DNA of 7,571 bases from Chloroflexota bacterium. Its GTDB lineage: Bacteria; Chloroflexota; Anaerolineae; Aggregatilineales; UBA3940. A program made the translations under genes and the position numbers. The notes beneath the pieces are model-generated. The model did not search any database and had not been told where the DNA came from. It worked only from the letters and a program-made list of their open reading frames with translations. This document shows positions 1 through 6,213 of the stretch, one piece after another. Each line of letters begins with the position of its first letter. The stretch's first letter is position 1. The stretch spans positions 1 to 7,571 of the forward strand of contig DRKO01000208.1 in the NCBI GenBank assembly GCA_011051745.1, read 5' to 3'.

Positions 1-967
1 CGGCGTGCTCTGGAGGCTCTTCAATCCCCTGCATCTCACGCACGATGTACAGGGGGCGTCCTTTCACCTCATTATAAATCCGTCCCAGGTATTCACCAAT
101 GATCCCCAGGCTGATTAGCTGAACACTCCCCAGGAACAGGACGACAACCAGCGTTGTTGCCTGCCCCTCCAGGGGGCGGACTGCTGCGCGGGCGAAGATG
201 CGCAGGTAAACGACTACCAGGATGGAGAACGCGCTCAGGAGGGCGATCCCGAACCCCAGGTAAGTCGCCAACTGAAGAGGGAAGTAGGAGAAACCGGTTA
301 CCCCGTCCCATGCAAGGCGCAGCATCTTCCGAAGAGGATATTTGGTTTCCCCTGCATGGCGCTTGTGGCGTCTGTATCTGATCCCTGTCTGTCGAAAGCC
401 AACCCAGCTTACCATGCCCCGCACAAAGCGGTGTTGTTCTCGCATAGCGTGGACGGCGTCCACGACGCTCCGATCCATCAGCCGGAAGTCGCCCGTGTCG
501 AGCGGTATATCCACATCGGTGATGCGGTAGAGCAGGCGGTAGAACAGCGATGCCGTCACTCGTTTGAACCAGCTCTCGCCTTCGCGCTCTGCTCGCACCG
601 CGTAAACAACCTCGTAGCCCTCCCGCCATTTCTGGATCATCTCCGGGATGACTTCCGGCGGGTCCTGAAGGTCGGCGTCAATCAGGATGACGGCCTGCCC
701 GCGTGCGTGATCCATACCGGCGGTCACGGCGATCTGGTGTCCGAAGTTGCGCGAGAAGTGAATGACGCGCACATGCCCAGGGTCTTCAGCGTACAGCGCA
801 TTCATCACGTCCGCTGAGCCGTCAGTGCTGCCGTCGTTGACCAGGATTAACTCCCAGGGGTCGCCCAGGTCGTTCATTACAGCACTGATGCGCCTGTACA
901 GTTCACGCACGTTGGCAACTTCGTTATAAACCGGTGCGACAATCGAGAAAACAGGGGTCTCAGTCAT
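1..967 (-). CDS. Family 2 glycosyltransferase, GtrB/DPM1-like, membrane-anchored (3' end cut by window edge)
   Basis: This is a partial gene: 322 codons are read from ATG at 967, and the frame is still open at base 1. The N-terminal GT-A domain (about residues 6-230) begins FSIVAPVYNEVANV and has VNDGSTDGS at 43-51, SRNFGHQIAVTAG at 72-84 and the metal/nucleotide-sugar motif DADLQDPPEV at 97-106. DTGDFRLMDR follows at 157-166 and AGETKYPLRKM at 205-215. Two membrane helices follow at about 231-256 and 272-292, then the typical GEYLGRIYNEVKGRPLYIV at 291-309. This is the pattern of polyprenyl-phosphate glycosyltransferases (GtrB, ArnC, DPM1 types). These move a sugar from a nucleotide donor to a lipid-phosphate carrier at the cytoplasmic membrane face. 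The sugar cannot be told from sequence. Only the C-terminal tail should be missing, since family members usually end shortly after this motif. The start is 50 bases below the threonine synthase stop and has no strong ribosome binding site. The family call is firm; the substrate is not. Confidence 0.93.
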   Translation of the reverse strand, partial: MTETPVFSIVAPVYNEVANVRELYRRISAVMNDLGDPWELILVNDGSTDGSADVMNALYAEDPGHVRVIHFSRNFGHQIAVTAGMDHARGQAVILIDADLQDPPEVIPEMIQKWREGYEVVYAVRAEREGESWFKRVTASLFYRLLYRITDVDIPLDTGDFRLMDRSVVDAVHAMREQHRFVRGMVSWVGFRQTGIRYRRHKRHAGETKYPLRKMLRLAWDGVTGFSYFPLQLATYLGFGIALLSAFSILVVVYLRIFARAAVRPLEGQATTLVVVLFLGSVQLISLGIIGEYLGRIYNEVKGRPLYIVREMQGIEEPPEHA

Positions 968-1016
968 ATAGCTATGCCGGTAAACCTGCTCGGAATCTGC
1001 TGCCTATTGTACCCCT

Positions 1017-2273
1017 TCAGTTGCCAAAAATCTCACTGACAACGCGCTCGACATCATCAAGCCGGGGCTCAATGGTATAAGCCTGTCTGACCGATTTCTG
1101 AGCCGCCGCCACGTCCTTGAGGCCGTTCCCTGTGATCAGGGCCACGACCTGCTCTTCTTTGTCCATCATCCCCATCTCAGCAGCCTTGAGCAGCCCGGCG
1201 TAGGTTGCGGAGGCCGCTGGCTCGGCGAAGACGCCAGTTGCCCGTGCCAGCTTGGGGATGGCGGCCAGGATTTCCTCGTCCGTCACGGTCAGGTACGCGC
1301 CGCCCGTCTCCGTGACCGCGTTCATGGCCTTAACCCGATCACGGGGCAGGCCCGCCGAGATGCTGTCGGCGATGGTGTGAGCCTCGATGGGCGTCATCTC
1401 CGCCGGGTCAATGCCCTCTTTCCAGGCTTTGTACATGGCGGCGGATCCCTCCGCCTGAACGCCGATCAGGCGGGGCATATGATCGATCCATCCCAGGGCC
1501 AACAGGTCTTTCAATCCCTTGTGCACGCCGCTGATGATGTTGCCGTCGCCCACGCTGACGAAGATTCGGTCGGGGGCTTTGAACTTCCCCGGTTCTCCCG
1601 CCAGTTGTTCGCAGATTTCAAGGGAGACGGTTTTCTTCCCCTCGGCGGTGTAGGGATTGTAGCCGGTGTTGCGATTGTACCAGCCATAGCGCTCCGTGGC
1701 CTGCAGGCACAGGTCGAAGGCGTCATCATAAGTCCCTTTGACCAGCAGCACATGTGCGCCGTAAACCAGCAATTGCGTGACTTTGGCCTCCGGGGCGCTG
1801 GCAGGGACGAATATCACGGTTGGCATCTGGACGCTGGCCGCCAGCCCGGCCAGCGCGGCTGCCGCGTTGCCGGTGCTGGCAGCCGTGATCAGGGGATGAC
1901 CTTCGGCCAGAGCCTTCGCGACGATGAGCGTGCTGGCCCGGTCTTTCAGCGAAGCCGTCGGATTACGACCATCGTCCTTGATCCACACCTCGCGCACACC
2001 GATCGTCTGTGCGACGTTGTCGGCTTTGTAGAGAGGCGTGTCGCCCACGACGAGCGGCGGAACAGGCGCGCCGTAGTCAATCGGCATGAAGGCTTTATAC
2101 CGCCACGCGCCGGGGCCTTTCGGCCAGCCTTTGCGCTGCACGCGCTGGGCGATGCGCTCATAGTCGTAGAGCACATCAAGGTTTCCCCCATCCTTTGGGC
2201 AGACGTACTGCACCTCGTCGGGCTGGTAAACCTCCCCACAGATTGTACATTTGAGTCCGGTGACATGATCCAT
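1017..2273 (-). CDS. thrC: Threonine synthase-type PLP-dependent enzyme
   Basis: The 418-residue protein is of fold-type II PLP enzyme type and cytoplasmic. Threonine synthase turns O-phospho-L-homoserine into threonine and phosphate. The N-terminus has a zinc-ribbon-like segment (C9-x2-C12, then C25-P-K-D28). The catalytic region has GDTPLYKADN at 77-86 and NPTASLKDRAS at 104-114, with K110 as the expected Schiff-base lysine. TAASTGNAAAALAG lies at 130-143, YNRNTGYNPYTAEGKKT at 199-215, the phosphate-binding glycine loop VGDGNIISG at 241-249, and GNGLKD near the C-terminus. Length and motifs fit the shorter bacterial/archaeal threonine synthase class. ATG at 2273 is chosen because AAGG (2282-2285) lies 8 bases upstream and the zinc-ribbon begins at once. 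The glycine loop and the missing fourth cysteine are not textbook, so another PLP lyase of this superfamily is possible. It lies 86 bases after the second permease, with no obvious functional link to the importer. Confidence 0.87.
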   Translation of the reverse strand: MDHVTGLKCTICGEVYQPDEVQYVCPKDGGNLDVLYDYERIAQRVQRKGWPKGPGAWRYKAFMPIDYGAPVPPLVVGDTPLYKADNVAQTIGVREVWIKDDGRNPTASLKDRASTLIVAKALAEGHPLITAASTGNAAAALAGLAASVQMPTVIFVPASAPEAKVTQLLVYGAHVLLVKGTYDDAFDLCLQATERYGWYNRNTGYNPYTAEGKKTVSLEICEQLAGEPGKFKAPDRIFVSVGDGNIISGVHKGLKDLLALGWIDHMPRLIGVQAEGSAAMYKAWKEGIDPAEMTPIEAHTIADSISAGLPRDRVKAMNAVTETGGAYLTVTDEEILAAIPKLARATGVFAEPAASATYAGLLKAAEMGMMDKEEQVVALITGNGLKDVAAAQKSVRQAYTIEPRLDDVERVVSEIFGN

Positions 2274-2281
2274 AGGTTACG

Positions 2282-2285
2282 CCTT
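2282..2285 (-). promoter_or_regulatory. Ribosome binding site for the threonine synthase gene
   Basis: On the minus strand AAGG, within GAAAAGGCG, lies 8 bases before the ATG at 2273. It is a short but well-placed Shine-Dalgarno sequence and supports that start. Confidence 0.6.
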
Positions 2286-2327
2286 TTCTGATTGAGTTTG
2301 GGTGACCAAGTCGGGAAACGCAGAACA

Positions 2328-2352
2328 CGGGAGAGTTTCAGAGAAACCCCCG
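2328..2352 (-). terminator. Weak stem-loop after the transporter genes (possible terminator)
   Basis: The transcript just after the second permease stop can fold as CGGG...CCCG outside and GTTTC-TCT-GAAAC inside, with a small bulge between the stems. No run of T follows it (the next bases are TGTTCTGCG), so it is a poor intrinsic terminator. It marks a possible boundary between the importer operon and the threonine synthase gene, nothing stronger. Confidence 0.25.
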
Positions 2353-2359
2353 CCCCTCG

Positions 2360-3373
2360 TCAGTCTTCCAGGAACGCCTGTCCCAGTGCCTGCGGCGGCG
2401 CAACGCGCAACGCCCGCGCGAGAGGGCGTTGTAGTGGCTTGGGGGCGATGTCCACCAAGCGCTTGATCGCATTGCTCCCGACCAGCAGGAGGACACCGAG
2501 CATCAGCAACCATTGCAGGGTGTTGAACAGCACCACAGGCACTTCGGGGAAGGACTGTTGAAGCTGGGTTGCCAGCGTCTTTGTGACTCCGTACAGGACC
2601 GCGCCCAGCGCCCCCCGTACCGGTCGCCATCCGCCGAAGATCACAATGGCCAGCGCGATCCAGCCAATGCCCAGAATATGATTGTCACTCCAGCCGAGCT
2701 TGATGTCCAGCGAGTAGGCAGCGCCCGCCAGCCCGACCAGCGCTCCACCGATCGCGGTGTATGCATAGCGTATCTGGTTGACCTTCACACCGCGTACAAA
2801 AGCCGATTCGGGCCGCTCACCCACGCCGCGCATGCGCAGGCCGGGCTGTGTCCGGTACATCCACCACCAGCTAAACCCCACAATCACAAACGTGAGGTAG
2901 ATCAGCAGGTCGTGCTCGAAGAAGATCGGCCCGATGATGGGGATGTCCCGCAGGAACGGGATCGGAAGATGCTTTACTGAGGGGCCGGGCATGCGGGTGT
3001 AGTTCTGCCCCAGGAAGTTCGCGATGTCGGCCAGCAACAGCGTTAGCACGAACCCGATCGCGACCTGATCCTGTTTCAACCGGATGCTGCCCCAGGCCAC
3101 CAGCAGCGCCGCTGTCGCCCCGATGAGCGCCGCGCTCCCGAAGCCTATCAACACGGGCAACAGATCTCCGTCAATGCCACGCGTGGCTAACGCCTCACTC
3201 GATTTGAGCGCAACGACGAACCCTGACATGGCGGCCAGAAGCATCGTCCCGTCAAGCGAGAGGTTGATCACGCCCGCTCGCTCGGTGATCGTCTCCCCTG
3301 TGACGGCCAGCATGAGCGGGGCGCTCTGGGCGATCACAGAGGCCAGGAGCCGGATAATCTGCGCATCATTCAT
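2360..3373 (-). CDS. BMP-type ABC importer permease 2 (NupQ/YufQ-like)
   Basis: The 337-residue protein is a polytopic inner-membrane permease of the BPD_transp_2 (branched-chain amino acid/ribose/nucleoside) class. It has the conserved early motif GETITERAGVINLSLDG at 26-42, where relatives have ERAGVINIGLEG. The cytoplasmic coupling segment MRGVGERPESAFVRGVKV is at 181-198, and GWIALAIVIFGGWRPVRGALG at 237-257 is a second family hallmark. Many hydrophobic stretches span the protein, for example 73-94, 105-121, 158-172, 207-220, 237-247 and 281-299. The frame stays open upstream to 3442, but ATG at 3373 is preferred. GGAGGAG (3381-3387) sits 7 bases before it, family homology begins there, and the extra 23 residues upstream merely overlap the preceding gene. 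It should pair with the other permease as a heterodimeric channel energised by the upstream ATPase. The final 30 residues (Pro/Arg/Ala-rich) form a cytoplasmic tail of unknown role. Confidence 0.94.
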   Translation of the reverse strand: MNDAQIIRLLASVIAQSAPLMLAVTGETITERAGVINLSLDGTMLLAAMSGFVVALKSSEALATRGIDGDLLPVLIGFGSAALIGATAALLVAWGSIRLKQDQVAIGFVLTLLLADIANFLGQNYTRMPGPSVKHLPIPFLRDIPIIGPIFFEHDLLIYLTFVIVGFSWWWMYRTQPGLRMRGVGERPESAFVRGVKVNQIRYAYTAIGGALVGLAGAAYSLDIKLGWSDNHILGIGWIALAIVIFGGWRPVRGALGAVLYGVTKTLATQLQQSFPEVPVVLFNTLQWLLMLGVLLLVGSNAIKRLVDIAPKPLQRPLARALRVAPPQALGQAFLED

Positions 3374-4433
3374 GTTGCAACTCCTCCGCCAGAGTTTGTT
3401 TCGGGCGGAACACGCGACGGTAGTCGCCGAACAGAAGCACAAACAGAACCAGCAATCCCTGAATGATACCGCTCAGCGAGGAGTGAAGCTGAGTCCGGAG
3501 CTGAACAATCGTGCCGCCGTTCAGCAGGGCTGAGAAGATCAGCGCGATGAGCAGTGTCCAGACCGGGCGCAGCCCGGCCAGCAGAACGATCAGGATCGCC
3601 AGGAAGCCGATCCCGCCGGAGATACTCTGCCGCAGGCTGTCGAACCAGCTCAGTACACGCACCGATCCGGCCAGTCCGGCCAACGCGCCCCCCAGCATCA
3701 TCGCCATGATCGCTTCCCGCTCGCTGGAAATGCCCAGCAGGAACGCCGAGCGAAGGTTGTTGCCCAGCGCCTTCAGCTTAAGGCCCCAGAACGTCCCCCG
3801 CAGGGCGAGGCCGATCAGAAGCAGCAGGGCCAGCGCCAGCACCGCCGAAAGGGGGCTGAAGCGTGTGTTACCCAGCAACGGCAGAAGCGCGTGCTCCGGG
3901 AAGGGCACCGTCCCCCGGAATGACCCGCCCTCCGGTGGTTGCCAGGGGCCGGAGATCAGGTAATTCGTCGTGATGATCGCCAGGTTGTTTAGCGCCACTC
4001 CACCGAATATCTCGTGAACGCCACCTCGCACTTTGAGCACCGCTGCCAGCGCTGCCCAGAGTGCCCCCGCGCCCGCTGCCAGAAGGAGTTCCAGCGGGAT
4101 GATCGCCCAGCCCGGTATATCCGGATAGACGGCGGCGACCTTTAGCGCCACCCAGCTTGAGGCAATCGCCCCCATGATCATCTGCCCTTCAACGCCGATG
4201 TTCCATAGCCCGGCGGTGAACGTTATCAGCAGGCCCGTGGCGCACAGCATAAGGGGGACCCAGAAAGCCAGCGTGCTGAACGTGCGATCGGAAGTGCCAA
4301 ATGCGCCGTCGAACAGCGCCTGATAGGTGACGCCTGCGTCCGCTCCAACCAGGAGCACCAGGAGCGTGGTCGTCAGGAGTGCCAGCAGGATGGGGACGAC
4401 CGGCCAGACGTTTTTTGTAACACGTTCACTCAT
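3366..4433 (-). CDS. BMP-type ABC importer permease 1 (NupP/YufP-like)
   Basis: The 355-residue polytopic inner-membrane permease is of the BPD_transp_2 class. The hallmark GLWNIGVEGQM lies at 75-85 and RGGVHEIFGGVALNN at 136-150, the position where relatives have a conserved VxEVxxTxMLN segment. The coupling segment KALGNNLRSAFLLGIS at 221-236 should contact the ATPase. Hydrophobic stretches include 11-30, 57-74, 109-133, 195-212, 243-258, 274-288, 291-305 and 322-336. The ATG at 4433 is supported by GGAGG (4442-4446), 8 bases upstream inside the end of the ATPase gene. It overlaps the ATPase by 8 bases and the next permease by 8 bases, so translation is probably coupled along the trio. The substrate cannot be read from the permease. 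By family analogy it is a nucleoside or related heterocycle. Confidence 0.94.
   Translation of the reverse strand: MSERVTKNVWPVVPILLALLTTTLLVLLVGADAGVTYQALFDGAFGTSDRTFSTLAFWVPLMLCATGLLITFTAGLWNIGVEGQMIMGAIASSWVALKVAAVYPDIPGWAIIPLELLLAAGAGALWAALAAVLKVRGGVHEIFGGVALNNLAIITTNYLISGPWQPPEGGSFRGTVPFPEHALLPLLGNTRFSPLSAVLALALLLLIGLALRGTFWGLKLKALGNNLRSAFLLGISSEREAIMAMMLGGALAGLAGSVRVLSWFDSLRQSISGGIGFLAILIVLLAGLRPVWTLLIALIFSALLNGGTIVQLRTQLHSSLSGIIQGLLVLFVLLFGDYRRVFRPKQTLAEELQHE
3381..3387 (-). promoter_or_regulatory. Ribosome binding site deciding the start of permease 2
   Basis: GGAGGAG on the minus strand lies 7 bases before the ATG at 3373, inside the last codons of permease 1. It is the reason for rejecting the longer frame that starts at 3442. 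Confidence 0.8.
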
Positions 4434-6087
4434 GCTGCTCGCCTCCGATCAGGTGGCCGAGTTCCTCGACGGATGTCTCACTCGTCTGAACGATGCGGGA
4501 CATCACCCCGCCGGAGAAGACGGCGATCCGGTCGCTCCGCTCGAGGATTTCATCCAGATCGGCGGAAATGAACATGATGGCTGTTCCCTCCTCCCGCCTC
4601 TGCTGGAAGAGCTCCCATATCCAGTTAGCCGATGTCACATCCAACCCCCGGGTGGGATGCTCCAGCAACAGTACCCGTAGCGGGCTGTTCAGGAGCGCCA
4701 GCATCGCACGCTGTTGATTACCTCCGGAGAGTTCCTCAACCAGTGTGTCGGGCTGGCCGATGATGTTGTAGCGCTGAATTCGCCGGTTGATCTCCTCGCG
4801 TGCCCGGTTCCAGTCTATGATGAAAGTGTGCTCCGGCGAGGCCAGCACCATGTGCTCAGTGAGCGTCAGCCCGGCTACCAATCCCTCCTCCAATCTTCCA
4901 GCAGGGACGTAGCCCCCGCCCCGTTGTTGGAACTCATGGTAAGGGGTTTGGCTGGTCCAGCTAATGAGGACGGAGCCGATCAGCCAGATCGTGCCCGCGA
5001 TCAGGGCCGCCGCGGCGATTGACCCGGCCATCTCCAGCCCGCTCATCTGGCCGCTGCTAAACTGAATTGCTGCCCAGACGATGCGGAAAGCCAGAAACGC
5101 GAGGGCCAACCATGGCGTCCAGAAGAACGGCGAGCGTTTCCCCTCCAGTGGCTTGCCGTCCAGCAGAATGCGACCTTTGCGAGGCTGAAGTAAACCGGCG
5201 CAGGCCTGAAGCAACAGTCGCTGTCCGCTACCCTCCAGCCCAGCCAATCCCAGCACCTCGCCTTCGCGCAGTTCCAGATCGATCCCCTCGACCGTCAGAC
5301 GATAGGTCTGGATGGTCGCGTCCTCTACCCGGAGGACCGTCTCCCCTGTCTGGAATGGAACGCGCTCTGAGCGCTTCAACTCCTGCCCGAACATCAGGCG
5401 TACAAGCTCGGTGTTGGGGCAGGGGATATCTTTGGTTCCCATCAGCTTCCCGCGCCGGAGCACAGCCACCTCATGGCAGAGTTCCTGAACCTCTTCCAGC
5501 TTGTGGGAAACAAGGATGATGGTTTTCTGTTCCTCGTTGACCAAGCGACGCATGGTGTTGAAGAGGATTTCCTTCTGCTCTGCGCTGATGCCTGTCGTCG
5601 GTTCGTCCAGGATCAGGAACTCCGCGCCCAGCGCCAGCAACCGCACCAGCTCGATCTGCTGGCGCTCACCCAGCGTGAGCGTCTCAACATGTACGCGGGG
5701 GTCAATGTGGAAACCAAAGCGCTCGCCCAGGCCGCGCAGTTCCTCCTCTGCTTTGGGGAAATCCAGCAGCAGGTTGTCGTCATACGCCAGCAGGTAGTTT
5801 TCGGAGACCAGCAACGGCGGGAAGTCCTGCGGGTCCTGATACAGCATCCCGATCCCCTTGCGAAGAGCATCCGAGGGGGAACTGAAAGAGACGGGCTGGC
5901 CGTCCAGCAGAATGGTTCCGCTGGTAGGGGCCTGATAGCCCGAGAGGATTTTCATCAGGGTGCTTTTCCCTGCCCCGTTCTCTCCCAGCAGACCGTAGAT
6001 GCGCCCCGGCTCGAAAACCAGGCTGATCCCATCGTTGGCGCGTACTTCTCCGAAGTACTTTCGAATGTCCTGTAGTTCTATATGCAT
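4426..6087 (-). CDS. BMP-type ABC importer ATPase with two nucleotide-binding domains and a membrane-helix insertion in the second
   Basis: The 553-residue tandem ABC ATPase energises the two permeases encoded next. NBD1 (about 1-240) has Walker A GENGAGKST at 35-43, Q-loop region MLYQDPQDFPPL at 81-92, a divergent signature LTLGERQQ at 137-144, Walker B FLILDEP at 157-163 and H-loop VSHKLEE at 193-199. NBD2 (about 250-550) has a degenerate Walker A GLEGSGQR at 283-290 with no lysine, GYVPAGRLEEGL at 392-403, a good signature LSGGNQQR at 453-460 and an altered Walker B VLLLEHPTRGLD at 472-483. Residues about 319-383 are an extra segment with two hydrophobic helices, described separately. The frame also opens from a GTG at 6123, but that start has no ribosome binding site and adds 12 non-conserved residues, so ATG at 6087 is preferred. 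It too has only a weak purine stretch upstream. The family call is firm. Relatives are NupO/YufO and sugar ATPases of the RbsA/MglA layout. Confidence 0.94.
   Translation of the reverse strand: MHIELQDIRKYFGEVRANDGISLVFEPGRIYGLLGENGAGKSTLMKILSGYQAPTSGTILLDGQPVSFSSPSDALRKGIGMLYQDPQDFPPLLVSENYLLAYDDNLLLDFPKAEEELRGLGERFGFHIDPRVHVETLTLGERQQIELVRLLALGAEFLILDEPTTGISAEQKEILFNTMRRLVNEEQKTIILVSHKLEEVQELCHEVAVLRRGKLMGTKDIPCPNTELVRLMFGQELKRSERVPFQTGETVLRVEDATIQTYRLTVEGIDLELREGEVLGLAGLEGSGQRLLLQACAGLLQPRKGRILLDGKPLEGKRSPFFWTPWLALAFLAFRIVWAAIQFSSGQMSGLEMAGSIAAAALIAGTIWLIGSVLISWTSQTPYHEFQQRGGGYVPAGRLEEGLVAGLTLTEHMVLASPEHTFIIDWNRAREEINRRIQRYNIIGQPDTLVEELSGGNQQRAMLALLNSPLRVLLLEHPTRGLDVTSANWIWELFQQRREEGTAIMFISADLDEILERSDRIAVFSGGVMSRIVQTSETSVEELGHLIGGEQHE
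4442..4446 (-). promoter_or_regulatory. Ribosome binding site for permease 1
   Basis: GGAGG on the minus strand, 8 bases before the ATG at 4433, is embedded in the last Gly-Gly-Glu codons of the ATPase. It supports the overlapping start. Confidence 0.75.
4939..5133 (-). other. Two-helix transmembrane insertion inside NBD2 of the ABC ATPase
   Basis: These codons encode ATPase residues about 319-383. They lie after the beta-strand segment GRILLDGKPLEG (305-316) and before YHEFQQRGGGYVPAGR (383-398). In ordinary members of the family these two parts are joined by only a few residues. The segment contains two long hydrophobic stretches, WLALAFLAFRIVWAAIQF (326-343) and residues 353-377 (Met-Ala-Gly through Ile-Ser-Trp). 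A short polar turn (SSGQMSGLE) separates them. Basic residues K317/R318 and H384/R389 flank the pair, consistent with both ends facing the cytoplasm. The frame is continuous, and NBD2 resumes with normal motifs, so this is an in-frame insertion and not a frameshift. The exact borders are approximate. Confidence 0.8.
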
Positions 6088-6102
6088 ACGTCGTTCTCTG
6101 TG

Positions 6103-6111
6103 TGTGGATAA
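6103..6111 (-). promoter_or_regulatory. Single DnaA-box-like 9-mer (TTATCCACA)
   Basis: The minus strand reads TTATCCACA, an exact match to the classical DnaA box, 15 bases before the ATPase ATG. It stands alone, with no cluster of boxes, AT-rich unwinding element or replication gene nearby. It is probably chance or at most a minor regulatory site. Confidence 0.2.
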
Positions 6112-6153
6112 CTCCGCCAGCACAAAGGAGCGAGTGCTGTCTGTATCTGGAGA

Positions 6154-6188
6154 AAAGAGAGCGGCTTGTAAGGGCAGCCGCTCTCTTT
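6154..6188 (-). terminator. Strong stem-loop between binding-protein and ATPase genes (attenuator or mRNA stabiliser)
   Basis: The transcript leaving the lipoprotein gene forms AAAGAGAGCGGCT, a 9-base loop and AGCCGCTCTCTTT, a perfect 13-bp stem. A run of four T (three of them in the stem arm) and a pyrimidine stretch follow. It begins 25 bases after the stop codon at 6214-6216. In other importer operons hairpins at this point reduce read-through into the membrane genes or protect the 5' message, so that the binding protein is made in excess. The T tract is short, so partial rather than full termination is the likelier role. Confidence 0.7.
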
Positions 6189-6213
6189 CGTTAGCCGCAG
6201 GCCCGTTAGCTGA

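Noticed and set aside
93..629. A 178-codon minus-strand frame overlapping the glycosyltransferase
   Set aside because: It is out of frame with the glycosyltransferase, whose own reading frame shows all family motifs continuously. The product is Arg/Pro-rich and meaningless.
968..975. Perfect 8-base palindrome ATAGCTAT next to the glycosyltransferase start
   Set aside because: It is too short, does not extend on either side, and has no second copy to suggest an operator.
1377..2291. A 304-codon open frame on the plus strand opposite threonine synthase
   Set aside because: It lies antisense to a gene with clear catalytic motifs, its product has no recognisable domain, and long antisense frames are expected in GC-rich coding DNA.
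3374..3442. A 23-residue extension of permease 2
   Set aside because: It only overlaps the end of permease 1. A strong GGAGGAG site and family homology both support the ATG at 3373.
6088..6123. A 12-residue N-terminal extension of the ATPase from a GTG at 6123
   Set aside because: There is no ribosome binding site before the GTG, and the ABC domain begins directly at MHIELQDI. ATG at 6087 is the simpler start, although its own site is weak.
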